A stretch of DNA of 64,000 nucleotides, taken from positions 1 through 64,000 of the forward strand of contig JALDNG010000500.1 of the NCBI GenBank assembly GCA_024349245.1, given 5' to 3'. The position numbers and the translations under genes are program-made. The notes under the pieces were generated by a model that saw nothing but the letters and a program-made list of their open reading frames with translations, had not been told where the DNA came from and did no database searches. This document shows positions 46,588 to 59,625 of this stretch, in pieces. The stretch's first letter is position 1. Each line of letters opens with the position of its first letter. This DNA is from Neodontobutis hainanensis. Lineage: Eukaryota > Chordata > Actinopteri > Gobiiformes > Odontobutidae.

Positions 46588-46983
46588 TTTTACGTCTGTA
46601 CTTTCACCATCGCAGATGGTCTCAAAAGTTATTTAGAGAATAGTGACGTTCTTTATTTCAAATTTTATATGTCATGCGCTTTCACAGCAGTGAATGACTT
46701 TAAGAACAAAATAATTGGCTTAAATATTTGCAGATGGTTCCAAGGCGATAAACCTGAGTTTTAAAACACGTAATATGGTTTTTATTTGCGATTTGTCAGA
46801 GTAGAACCAAAAATCCAATATAATTCACATTCTTATTTTCTCGAACTTCAACTTTCAGAAATCAAGATAACTATTATACTGATTTTATCCATTTTAAATA
46901 TATGGCGCATGTTTCTTTGGGTTATAAAAATAAACCATAATACCTATGATGGTTTAATTTCGCAACTTATAACTCAATTTTGA
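46588..46983 (+). CDS. Possible membrane-protein gene, partial, with a 42-nt intron
   Basis: Exon 46588-46757 follows an AG acceptor and encodes FTIADGLKSYLENSDVLYF and NDFKNKIIGLNICRWFQGDK. A 42-nt GT-AG intron (46758-46799) joins it in phase 2 to 46800-46983, which encodes EPKIQYNSHSYFLELQLSE, a strongly hydrophobic segment (about 20 residues of Ile, Leu, Trp, Phe) and a short tail to TGA. An upstream 20-nt GT-AG interval (46568-46587) links a further exon ending YLNLYHDI. Total visible is 117 residues. The N-terminus is missing and no family is recognised. Confidence 0.35.
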
Positions 46984-49880
46984 TTTCATTGTTATCAGGG
47001 ATAGAAATAAAATTTAAGACGGTCAGAATGATAAAATATTTAAATCACGAAGTTAAATCAATATATTCACGATATCAATTTTAAGACTATATGTAGGGAA
47101 GTTATTTAGTTATGATTCTGAAGAATCAATATTTTTGATGAGTTAATCGATATTCAGGAATATTTCAGCAAAATTTTAAAGATTTTAAATAAGCAAAACC
47201 TGAAGTCTTCGCCGATTTTCGTCACAAAGTCGAACATCAAGATGTATACATGTTTACGTATTAAAATATTAATAAAATTCATATCGTATTTTAACAATCA
47301 GAATTAAAATATTTTAAACTTGTGAATCTCACCACGTTTAATATATAGACTGAGCGATTTGGCAAAGTAAGATTTTAATTCACAAGACAAATTGGTAAAA
47401 ATTATGCTAAAAGTTAGAACACGAAGAAACATTGAAACACACACCAAAAATCTTTACAATAGACATATGATAAGTAATTGTTTCATTTTAAAATGTAGAG
47501 CTCTATCATAAATAATTAAACGAATCTGGATATTTTACACTTTCAAAAATCGCAAAATTAACGATACCTCAAAACTATGATTTCAAAATGATTTCCCACT
47601 GATCTTCGAATTAAAAATTTTGTTTAATCATCCATTATAGTTAATCGAGTTTAGTTTAAATTTTACATCGCATATTTTAAATATTTCAAATGTAGATTTA
47701 GGATGGATCAATATTGCAGAAAACCTTTGGTTAAAATAGATTTGATGATGATTTTACAAATATTTGAATGAAGTATGATGATTTTATTTTAATATTAATT
47801 TTCAACTGATGCGTGTTATGGTTGAAAAACATCATTTGATTATGCTCGCGCTTCTGCGTATATGATGGGTTCTTTAAATAATCCCTCTTCTTTAAGACGG
47901 CTGATACAAAGGAATATTCTGATATATTTTATTCGTTATAACGTTTTAATCTCGTTTTAATCTTTTTATTTATTTAACTGTGTTAGTTATTTTTGTTTTA
48001 TTTTGATTGATCATATTTATTTTATTAATTAACGAATATTATGATTTTCAGTCGATCATAAAATTCAATAACTTATTAAGTCAAGTTAAATCTCATTAAT
48101 ATAAGATAATAAATTGGTTTGTTTTTATTTTAAAAAGAATAAAATTGATAAAAATTGATATTTCATAAATTGCAAAATTTGAAAAATATAAAACCTAATC
48201 AAGAATTAGAGTAAAAATTCATCATCCATGTAAATTTTTAAAATCAATCAATATAAAGTAACACTCCCCAAATAAAACGTTCAAACGTTTATCAATAAGA
48301 ATCGAATTTTGGTTACGAATTAACTCTAAAACCTCAGGTATCACTGTCGAGTGCATAAGTTCATAAATAAAGGAAAAGTAAGAATGTGATTGAGTTCGAC
48401 ATCTAAAATAAATCTTTGCAGTGGTTTTTAAGTTCTTAAAAACATGAAAAATGCTAAATCTCTGTAATTTCAAATAACACGACATGCGCACTGCCATGCA
48501 AAGAGAAAAAGCTGAGAATTTTCTATTTTTAGTTCTCTTCAACTTAATCTAGTTTTCTGGGTCTTGGTAAGAACTAATTGAGATTTAAATACAAAATATC
48601 AAAACATTTTTCGGTATTAAATAATATGAAATTAACCCTTCATATCGGTTCTCCAGTCAAAGCATAATTCAAAAAAATGATCAAAAATGTCAAAAAATGA
48701 AATATTTAACAAGTAAATTTTTTATTTTTTGTTCGGTAAAAACACATTAAAGGGATAATTACAACTTCCTTTGAGGTTTTCATATATCCTGCTCAAATAG
48801 ATTAAGTTAAACATCAAGGCACCTGAAATAAAATATAAATTATTTAAAATTTATTATTCTTGAATTATATTTAAGAGTCTTCTCAACAAGTTGGCAAACA
48901 TCGGGAACAAACAAAAAATATTCAACAAACTCTGAAGGCAAACTGTTTATAGCATTAAGCCGACATTTATTTTAAAAATACATTTGAATATTCATGTGAA
49001 TATGTTGAAACGTTTGATTGAAGATTATCGATAAATGGTTATTTATACGATTGAGCCTAGATTTAACGAAGGCAGTATCTCGTTTTATCGAGTTAAACAA
49101 TATTTAAGACAACACTAGATAGTTTAAAACTTGTTATCATTTTATTTTATATCTTTATATTAAATTGAGGATATATTGGATGGTATAATCGAGTTTTTAA
49201 CCATTTTAATACTATAAGGTAATTTTTTTATTCATTGAAAAATTGTTGAAACCAAAATTCGCTAATTAATCATAAGTACACCCATTTTACCTTACACTCC
49301 TTCCTAAATATCTTTATTGTTTGGTATGATTGTAAGAAAAATCTATGATTTTAATTATAATTTTCATACTTTGGTGAATCTTGATTATTTTTTAACATTA
49401 TTTAGTTTAAAACAGTTTGAACTAATTATGATATATTTTTCGAATAAATATTCTTATGGTTTATTTTCTGTTATTAATGATTTTTGATACTCATCAAAAA
49501 TATTGATTTTACTTCATTTATTACCTGCCTAAATTCTTAAATGTACCATTAATCTTATATGGAGAACTACTCATATGTAATCTAAGATTATAGACGCCTT
49601 AAACTGGGTTCTAATAGGGTGTGGAATCAATGAATTTGTTTAGTGTTCACAAACAAATCTCCTGAAGATGTTGACACTGAAATACCTTTAACGATTGGAG
49701 TGATTCACACATCATCATTTCAAAAATATACCGATTTATAAATTTTAAATCGACACATGTATATTTACACATTTATCGCGAGGAATAGAAAGAATATCAA
49801 AGATATTTTTTGATTTCTAACTTTGTGTTGTTTTATTTTTATTATTTTTCCGTGTAGAATGTTTCAAAATAACTATGCAA
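46984..49880. other. Intergenic, AT-rich, one 106-codon minus-strand frame
   Basis: 48222-48542 (-) encodes an uninterrupted 106-residue frame rich in Phe, Leu, Lys and Cys (contains HSTVIPEVLELIRNQNSILI). A few frames of this length are expected by chance in this composition and no homology is seen. The rest shows no gene. Confidence 0.3.
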
Positions 49881-49889
49881 GGTATGTTG

Positions 49890-50560
49890 TGGACGTCGAA
49901 AGTGAAGCAGTAGAATAATTAGTTATATTTTCAAATCGGAAGTCACAAAAGATCCTTATTTTATTCTAAAAGTTGAACCATTACCCAATAAAAATATGGT
50001 CTAAACTGTCAGAAGCAGACCTTTCTTCTTATTATGAAAAGACTCATGAGGCAAGTATATTTATTAAAAAATAGTCGAAGAAACATATCAGTATATTTCT
50101 GAAAATAAACATCAAAATACAGAGTTAAGTATTAAAATCAATGATGAAATGAATGGAGTATAACGTGAGCAATCAAAAGATATCTTATCAACGTTGGCTG
50201 ATGACCTTCACGTGAAATTCCATACGACGTGAAAAAAGCGGAGGTCGTATCCGATAAAGCTAAATGATTGTTTATTTGGATTGCAGAAAACAATATAAAT
50301 GACGAGTTTCACAAAAACGTCAGGGTTTTATTTTTAACCATGGACGTTGGAGGCGAATTGGTGGGTATAATATTCATTCGAGGGAAAAGATGAACATACA
50401 GATACAGCAAGTTTCGTGTACAAATGTTCTTATAATGGTAAAATAATGAATCACTTTTTGCTTCAATCACATTTTCTGGCTAAGGAGAGAATGATTTTTT
50501 TATCGGTATATAAATTAAGAAAAAGTTGATTCAGATGACCCAAACCGTTGCACCATAACT
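49890..50560 (+). pseudogene. Decayed coding sequence, possibly cyclophilin-like
   Basis: GC-richer than its surroundings and readable only in shifting frames. The best block reads VLFLTMDVGGELVGIIFI (about 50322-50376), similar to the first strand pair of cyclophilins (VFxDVxIGGxxxGRIxxEL). A +1 shift then gives GKDEHTDTASFVYKCSYNGK, like the PKTAENFxxLC...G region. Before it, fragments such as KVEPLPN could suit a RanBP2-type protein. The peptidyl-prolyl active-site residues cannot be read. Broken, and only tentatively assigned. Confidence 0.25.
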
Positions 50561-50619
50561 GGCAACGAATTCGTATTCACTAAAACTGCGACTTTCAGAT
50601 TGAAGCACTAGAGAAAAAT

Positions 50620-50814
50620 TTATAAATCCTTCAAATATGATTTTAAAGCAACGGAAAATATTTTCCTGACATTTCTCTGACCTTTGGAGAAATTTACGAT
50701 GTTCGATCCTTCTTCAATACCAAAAGGAAATTGAACCGTTTCGTTATTGGCAACTTTTGAAGATTTTGTATAACGTCTATTCAAACTTTTTTTAAAACTG
50801 AGTGAAAATTTCAC
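50620..50814 (-). CDS. Short minus-strand open frame, 64 codons, unknown
   Basis: Encodes a basic sequence with SKVANNETVQFPFGIEEGSN. It lies in the same GC-richer patch as the cyclophilin-like remnant, on the opposite strand. It may be antisense to a decayed gene, and no homology is seen. Confidence 0.18.
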   Translation of the reverse strand: MKFSLSFKKSLNRRYTKSSKVANNETVQFPFGIEEGSNIVNFSKGQRNVRKIFSVALKSYLKDL

Positions 50815-50829
50815 TCAAGACGAGTTGCA

Positions 50830-53800
50830 TTTTGAACTATAGATTTTAAACACGCCACAGACATGAAGTATATTTTAAACTCAATTTTAACAAAACAAGA
50901 ATGCTTCAAAACGTCTCTATTAGCAAGATCAGTTCAATCTCTACTTCCCTCTGATAGGTAAAACCCTATAGTTACCAAATGCAAGTATTGAAAAGACGCT
51001 TTCACATGGGTCACTGGTTTTGTTGTTTTCTCTGCTATGCCAAAAGGATTAAACAGAAGTAGTTTTAAATTTATGTTCTTGATTAATCTCACGAATTTTA
51101 AAATATAATATTTTTACTATCGTGTTTTGATTAATTATTAAATTGATCATTTTTACACCAAAAAGACATATTCCGCTTTTAAAAATTAACTCAGATTCGT
51201 TTTAATAATTATACGTAAAGAGAAAAATGTTATTCTCAACCTTGAAAATCTGATAAATTATCTATATCATGGTGAAATGTTGAGACCAGCAATTTGATTT
51301 GAATATTACATTTAAAAATAAATTTCAAATGAATGAAAAATTGATTTTGAGTTTAAATTCTCGAAATGCACAAATAGAGTTTGTCATTTAAACAACCTTC
51401 TACCATGATAGGTGAAAGTATAATGAAAGTTTACTGCAAATATTTCCGAAGATTCGAGATTAATTATTTAAGAAAATGCTTTTTGACAAATTTTTATCAA
51501 ACCCGTTAATAGGTTGTTTTTTGATTGTAGAAATAGCAATTTAGGAAATATTAATGATAAATTGAAAAATATGAGGTTAAAACCAGAAAAGTACAAAATT
51601 TAATTTGTTTAAATAAACAAATGAACGTTAAAATGGATGAAAGACTGAGCAAAAGTTTTAATCTTTCAACACAAATAGAGAAGATTGTTATGGACCGAAA
51701 ATAATTCCAAAATATTTTAAAATGTAAGAAAATCAATAAATTCATAAATGGTGTCATTCTAATAATAATGGAAAACAGAATTCTATGATATTAAAACACT
51801 TAATTATTTTGTGGTTGAGAATGAAAATCACAAATACGGATGAACTCTCTTAAGTAAATTTATCATAAAATTGCAGAAGCTAATCAAAATCCAAAAAGAA
51901 TAAGTCAACTTATAATATACAACTCCATTTTCGACATCAATTATGGATGAATAACCATCCACCTTGCGAATATACGAGTCTATTAATATGGCAAAACAAT
52001 TATTCATGGGTCACGATTGGTACCTTTCTGTCTCAAATAAAAAGATGAAAATGGGTACATAAAGATTTGTTATTGGGAGGATCATTAAAAATGTCGAAAA
52101 CACAACCAAAAATATCGAATTGTCAAAATTGACTGAGAACTTCATTGAATCGGATAGGAACAAGAGAAATAGCAGTGTCTTTAAAGACATATCAACTTAC
52201 ATATAAAATTAAATAACAGATAATTACCTATATTTAATAAAATCATCAAAATAATGATCTAAGTAAATTTATTTTCCCCATGATTTTAGAGGCCAAATTC
52301 CAAAATATATGAAGATAAATGTGTAAAAACTTTGAGAAATAAAGAAAATTTGAATATTTATGTTATACGTTCTTTTAATTTAAGTGTTTTTTAGCACCCT
52401 ACATTTCGATTGAACAATGGATGATATATAGTTTCCGCAAGAAAGGTAATGTCTGGTTTTTAACGAAATAATTTAAACATGAAATGAAACCTTCGACCAA
52501 TCATTTATTTTGATGTTCCTAATCGGTTCGAGTATGCTAAAACTCAAAAAAATACAAAAATATAAATTTTACGCATGAGTGTTTAATATTTTGATAATCC
52601 TTAAAGATGATTAAGGCACCCATTTATCCAGAGACAACACAATCAATAAATTAAAAGTCATTGAATTTTGAAGTCAATTAAGTAATTTATTGAAGTGACT
52701 CATCTTTTTACGTTTCTCAAGAACTTATGCAGTAAATGTAAACAATTGTACAGATTAACACAAAAAGTAACCAGAACAGTACACATTTTCAAATGATTTA
52801 AAAGTATACCTTCTCACTAGAATAAACCTATTCATTTCAAAATTGATAAATATCTCATACCATTTACGAATTCCTCAAGTACATCAGCTATTTGACGATT
52901 AAGGAATTTCAATTAAAATATGATCATAAAAATAAGAAACAATTTATGGGTTTAAAAGAAAAAAATTCCGCAAAGATCATCAGCACTACGAGTGGGTTGA
53001 GAACTTATAATCAGCTACAACAATTTTCACATGAAATGAAATATAACTCTAAAACTGTCTTAACTACTACATCTACACAGACTAACCACGAGAATAGTTA
53101 CATAAAAATAGTAAGAATAAATCTATGATATTTCAAAACAACTCTTTTAGGTCAAACTCGAAAAGAGCTCATATTATTTAATATTTCTTAATTTGGACTC
53201 CAAAATTATAACATTGATCACACAATTAATCTATTTTTCAACATAAGTGAAAAGAATCAATCTACGAAGGAATTAAAATTTTTAGTTTTCTAATTGTCAA
53301 AAATGCTTAATATATTATAAATTGTCGTGTACATTAACACTAATGATGCCCAGAAATTTAAAAATTAAATTTCTCTTAACATATTGTGTATGGTAGTCAT
53401 GAAACAAACACAATATTGAAAAATTAGTTTTAAAGTTCATCTGATCTCTAAAAGTAAGTGACTTACACTATGAACTTAGATATATCTGAAATCTACTGCA
53501 GAGTTCAAGTGACAAAATTATAATTTTGATTATATGTAGAAAGTAATTGATTTATATGATAAGTTTATATGCAAAGACTTTGCAAATGTATTGAATTAAA
53601 CCAAACTATGAATGAGGTATCGTTAAAGTAAATAAAATCATTACAATCTATCGTATCGCAAATTTGATGAGTGCTAGTTGTTCAACCAGATATTGAGTTA
53701 ATTTATATCTGGTGAAAAAAAGCTCTTTCATTCAGAAAATATGGGGGGAAAACTTAAACTCAAATATATAACAAACTCAAAAAAATTGGTTTATAATGCT

Positions 53801-56800
53801 GAAAAATTATAAATTATTACAGAAACAAATTAAATAACCCAATTATCAAACAGATCGATTTTAGATTCATGGATTTATTTTCGAGGTATACTCACTCCTT
53901 CATACTTCAAAAAGGCGAGCTCTTGATGATGTGATATTAAATTTCCATCTGTGTTATATTTTGTATTATATGTGACTTTATGAATTTAAACATATCAACA
54001 TGTTGACGCACAAAACATTTCCACATTCTTATACATTTAAATTTGAAATAATAAAAACAACATAAATTAGATTTTGCTATTTTAAAGGCTTCCTAAAATA
54101 GTTTTTCGCATTATCATTGGAATGTAAACTTGATATCTGTCTTAATTTGACAAGGCTGGAGAACGGAATTTTCAGGAAATACCAAAATAATTTGAAGATT
54201 AACAAAATTTCAAAAATACAAATATATCAGAATATGAACAGTTATTTATGCTATCAATTAAGATCTTATTTCCAAACTCGATCAAATACTCACTATGTTC
54301 AATTTGATCAGAAATCATAGAAATATTCTAATTATAGTTATAGATAATAAAATATAAATTTTGAGTGAGAACGTTTTATACTTAAGGGTATCGAAATCAA
54401 TAATTAATCAAATTAACATATTCTAAAAAATAAACCCTTTTTAATTTCTAATTTTAAATGTAGTTGACAGTTTGAACATGTTTAAATTTTCGGAAATTCA
54501 TTGTCTTATAAATAAGAAAATATCATTTTATATTTCAAGACAAAGAAAAGCAAACGTTATTTTTTATATCTCAAGTTCTGCAATAATTGTTCAACAAATA
54601 AATCACGAAAAATATTTTCAATGAAATAAGGAGAAAGTTGGTTGTTTGTGACGTTTAACGCCTACGTAAATCGATACGGCACCTATCTTAAATTTGAAAT
54701 TCTATCGACTACCGTATAAGCACCATAAATATATTTTTTGAGAAATAACTAAAAATTCTTATAGATATCAAAATTAGCATAAAGTTTAGAAGCTGACATT
54801 GATTTAAATAAAAACGTTGATGTATTGTCATAACATATATTTACTAATATATACAATATAAAAAACGGAATTCACTGTTCATTTAGCGACTTTGTCAAAA
54901 TGATGAAGAACTCAAAAATATTAAAAGGGAATTATTGGGTAAATACCCTTTTGCTAAAAATGTGACGAATATAGAGAAGAAAGACTCGTATTTAAATTTG
55001 TATCAGCATCATTCTATTATAAATGAAAAACTAACAATATATAGTCAAGAGCCCTTTGAATCTTAATTTGTCATACTCCCTGTGTGTGCTAGAGTTTGAG
55101 AACAATTATAACCAAAGCTATATCGAATTCGTAAGAAAAATGTAAGTTTGTCGCGTGAAATAAATTTATTATACATTTTTATTCTTGGTAATGTTTCGTC
55201 AGTTAAAAGTGGTCAATTTTTCCAAAATTTTAAATAAGTTGATAATAATTTTTGGATCCCAGCAAATTTACACTTTTATCACAAACGATTATAAGCAATA
55301 CCATTAAGATAATTTTTAACAGCTGACTTCATAATGTTACCACAATACACTCATTTTTAAACTAACGAATGAAAGATCGTATAAAATTTACACACTGCTT
55401 AAGAACAAAGAAGAATATTGGAATTCAAAAGATAGTCTTTATAGAATGTAAACTACATGCTCTTACATATAGATATAAAATCTTTTTAATTATATTGTAT
55501 ACGCGATACTTTTTTTCTTACAACTGAATTTAATAAAAACAATTCAGAGTAATTTATAATTTTTTACTTAAAAATTTTTTTTGTTTGAAAATATTTAATT
55601 CAATAGAAATAATTTTGTTATAAAATCTTAATAATTAAAATTTAGATTGAAAATTATCAAAATTCGGTATGGATACACATGTTTAATAAATATGGTAAAT
55701 TACATTAAAAATTTAAAATATTTTATCTCTTCAAATTATTTTCGAGAGTTATAAATTCAAATATACTTTCATTTGATGTTGAATCTGAAAATTTTTAGTA
55801 AATTTTATCAACTTTTCTTCATAATTAATCACTGAATTACTTTGACATTTAAAGAGGAGGATGCTGGATGAATTCTATTCTCTAGGTTTGACGAAATCAT
55901 AGTTTCCACATGTCAAAGTTATAGTTAATTCTCATACTAACCAATTAAATAATATAAAAGAAATCTATCGTACGAAAAATATAAAAGTAAATGGATCAGA
56001 CAAAACACAGATAAAAATGCAAAAATATCCTATCAATAAATCTTAGGTTTCTTTTGATAGAATATCTTAAAGAGCATTTAGAAAATTGTATCTGTATTAA
56101 TTTCATGACTTATAAATATCTTCATCACATTAAGATCCACGCAAAGGTAATAAGTCGTAAAAACATCCATAAGAAGCAGAAAATGTTTTCATCACAAATA
56201 TAAATTTGAGAAACATCAAATTACTTAGAGTTTTATAAATAATTACACTTTTCAATTTATTCGATAATACATTTGCATGTATGAGCAGAGTCCTGCAGCA
56301 GTCATAGTGTCTTGTTAAAATAATCAGATGACGATTTCTAATTTTTACATTGAATTGTGTTTTTAACTTCTTTACTTTTGCTTACTAATTTTTAGATTAC
56401 CGTCAGTATGCATATATTTTGTAATATGTTTAATTATTGTCTACTTGTTACGTCTCTGCAAAAATTAATATCAAGAAGATTAAGTAGGAATCGGATTGTA
56501 ACGGAGATATAATTATTTATCATGCAAACATTGATTTACTTTTCAATTTTTGTAATATTTTTAAGTATTTGAGATCTGATCTTCTCGATCGTATTCTTCT
56601 ATTTTTCGTTGGTACCAAATATCTGAGCACGAATTTTCAAGTTTAAATTGTTAAATTTAGTATTTTTACGTGGTATAAAAATGAAAGTGTCAAAAAACAT
56701 GTCACCAACCATTCGCATTATTTGATATTTTTATCCCTAATTCTCAGATGTAACATAAATTAAAGGTTTTAAAATAACGCACTTCTGCACACCAAAAATG

Positions 56801-57769
56801 GTAACATTTGACTCAAGATTTTCTTTTGAATAATACTCACAGATTTCATGAATCGCGTAAACAACGAAGAAAAGATATTTTTATTGATATATGACTAGAA
56901 TAACAATGTCGAAGTTATTAAGCGCACCTTTAAATTTTGCAAGGTTTGATATTTAAAAATGCATTATTGTATCAAATGACTTTAATATTAACGACCTAGA
57001 TTAAGACTATTCATCGTGAAAAATAGTCAAAACTGAAATTTTATAATCACATATTTCACGCTTATTTCCAAAGAAAATATTAACAAAGTAATGAGTAGAT
57101 TCAAATATTGAAGCCTATATGTTTGCCAAATTTTTAGTTTTTCGAACCTTGAGATTAAAATTATTAAATTAGTTAAATTTTCTAAAACAAATATTTGAAA
57201 GCATACAAAAATCAAAATATGAAAAATATAGTTTGCAGAAGTAAATATTTTTAAAAGTGTTGCCTCACTACTTAATCTTCATAAGTTAAAAATGTGGATA
57301 TATCATCCGGCGAAATTATAAACAGTAAAATTCTTTTGAATGTCGAAACCGACACTAATTCAATTTCTAGTTTAAACGTAAATTTTAGTGATTGTTTTTA
57401 ATAATTTTATTAACCCTAAAATACTAATCACCATGAAAATACTGATACATAGGCAGGAAAAAAGTTGATAATTATATACCGTGAAAACTATAAAATGTAC
57501 AATAAACCATCATGTTTTATCAAAATCCATTAAATCAGCTTAACGAGAAATAGTAAGGAATTAAAATACAAGTAAATGAAGTTAGGATATTTAATTAATA
57601 TACTTGACAGATTTCTACATCTAAAAATAATAAGAATAAATTTTACTCTCATCTATATCTCGCACATTGTTTTATATGTTTCAAATACTTTATCTTTTAC
57701 TTTGTCTAAAATTAAAAATCTAAAAATACTAATCCATTGCAGTATAAAATTCTTTAAATTTTTCAAGGT
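50830..57769. other. AT-rich gene desert
   Basis: No supported gene. 54886-55065 (+) follows a TTTAG acceptor and reads DEELKNIKRELLGKYPFAKN in an open 59-codon frame ending TAA; it is the most exon-like spot. Weakly coding-like text also lies at 51960-52200. Frames at 52892-53128 and 54117-54320 look random. Confidence 0.4.
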
Positions 57770-58970
57770 GTGAAATATCAATCAATACTCCGCAACGAAT
57801 ACATGCCCTCACGTCTTTTGAAAATACCTGTTTGGCAGAGCTGTTTATATGAATAGAAATATACCGCGAATGTTTTAAGACTTAAATTTGACATGAGATC
57901 CATCACGTAATGTTGAAATTTGGTTTGAAGTGTGAATTAATAAATTTATTTTAATATTATTTGAATGAAATTGGAAAGCTTCTCCGAACTCTCTAAAGTT
58001 GTTTATCAAGTTTAATAGGCATTATAAATTTATTTTTTTATTGTTCTTATGAAACACATCGACTTCAAAATGACTATTTTAACTGAGATCAAAACAGCAC
58101 TTTCCACAAAAATCTAATTTCATGTTGATCAGAAATAGTTGAGATAAAAAAAATGAAAATGTCTTCAGGATCAAAAAATTTTAAAATTTTAACAATAGGT
58201 ATCCTAGTTCTCCTCCAACGATTTAGATGACTAAAATCTCTGTCAATTAAAACTTCGCTTGTTGAATCGGTAGTTTGATACAGCCGCACTTCTGGATACT
58301 CACCATGCCGCTTTCCTTGTTGATTAATATATGATAATAATCGAGGTTTTATCTTTATATCAAACTCTGTTGACACTTCTGTAGATCCAACCTGATTTCT
58401 ATTAGATTCATGTGAGTGCGTCTGTTGTTTCGTCGGATTGTATCGAATTTTATTTATAAGCAGGTTATCTGCTTTAGACAGCTGATTATTTAAGTTTGGG
58501 AAACCTTTTTTGAATAAAAATTTTAACTATTAGGTCTATAGATAAGAAATGAACGGAGATGCATCTTATTTTTTCAAAATGTCTCTTGTATACTTTCCTG
58601 TTAAGTGCAGAAACATTGTATTTCGTAAGGGTTTTGATTCTTGTAAACTTAAATGAAAAGACCATTATCCATTATTAATTTCTCTCTTATTACGGAATTC
58701 ACTTCAAGAGATTGACTTTTTGAAGCTTCTGATGATGGATTGGTTCAGCCTGAGGCATATCGAGGAGAATAAATAATTGAATTATATCTATTTCTCTTTG
58801 TCTGCATTCTAGCTCTATTTTCTTCTGGAGAAATTACAGATGATAGATAAATTAAATTCAAAAAATCTAAATTGAAAATCATGAACATTGAAAACTTCGT
58901 ATATAAATTGATGTTCTCGTAATTGCGCATGATTAGTTTTTCAAATTATTGATAAATTTACAAAAATATT
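57770..58970 (-). pseudogene. Broken gene of the two-copy family, copy 2
   Basis: Aligns with 37172-38488 on the same strand. From the N-terminal side: NHAQLREHQFIYEVF (about 58950-58905), then after damage GFPNLNNQLSK and INKIRY, a frame that runs from about 58520 to 58089 with LIDRDFSHLNRWRRTR and FFDPEDIFIFFISTISDQHE, then shifted frames with PIKLDKQ, FREFGEAF and SLKTFAVYF...KQLC. It is continuous where copy 1 is broken and broken where copy 1 is open, so neither copy looks functional. Divergence is large, so the duplication is old. Confidence 0.62.
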
Positions 58971-59503
58971 CTGATTTATACCTTCAAAAAATATTTAAAA
59001 ACTTTCATAATAAAATTAAATAATACCTTTTTTCAACATTAATAAGAAAAATAACTCATCAATTACCAACTCATTTTAATAATTTAAAACTAGGGCAAAA
59101 ACTATAACATTCTAATTATTTTCATATACGCCTGTAAGGAAATTGTTAAATTGAGGTAGTTCCAGTCTCATAATTCAATGCCATAATTGCGATTATTCAT
59201 ATTATAAATTCGCCGTCAAATAAATTTATATCGTTCATTAAACTAATAATGGAATATATTTCAGTTTATGTGATTTAAAAAAATCAAAATTAAATTTCAG
59301 TTTTTTCAAACATTGTACAATTGTTAAAATTCCACCAATATATTTAAATAAACAGTTCTAATGTTGAATATAACGTTCTTTTGCGAAGGAAAATTTTTAA
59401 TGAGATCATGTGAGATAATTTCAAGGATCAAAATATAAGCTTGTCTTCTTCAGTTTCATGATCTGTATACTATAACTTGTGCATTATGTAACCCTTTTCT
59501 AAT
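58971..59503. other. Spacer, AT-rich
   Basis: No gene or repeat seen. Confidence 0.35.
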
Positions 59504-59625
59504 GGGGCAGGTAAGCACTCGAGTTGAGGCAAGAATAAACCTTATTTTCTGAGTTATTGTGATTATTTATAGATAACCATAATCTTTAGTCTTAACGATA
59601 ACCAAGAGACGTTGTTGATTCTCAT
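59504..59625. repeat. Dispersed repeat, copy B
   Basis: Collinear with about 225-345: GGTAAGC, CTCGAGTTGAGGCAAGA, GAGTTATTGTGATTA and AGTCTTAACGA occur in the same order and near-equal spacing. It is more A+T-rich than copy A, consistent with older decay. A frame just after it (about 59780-59830) reads CLDRFEENMIF, faintly Gag-like, so both copies may be LTR relics of a Gypsy family. Confidence 0.5.
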
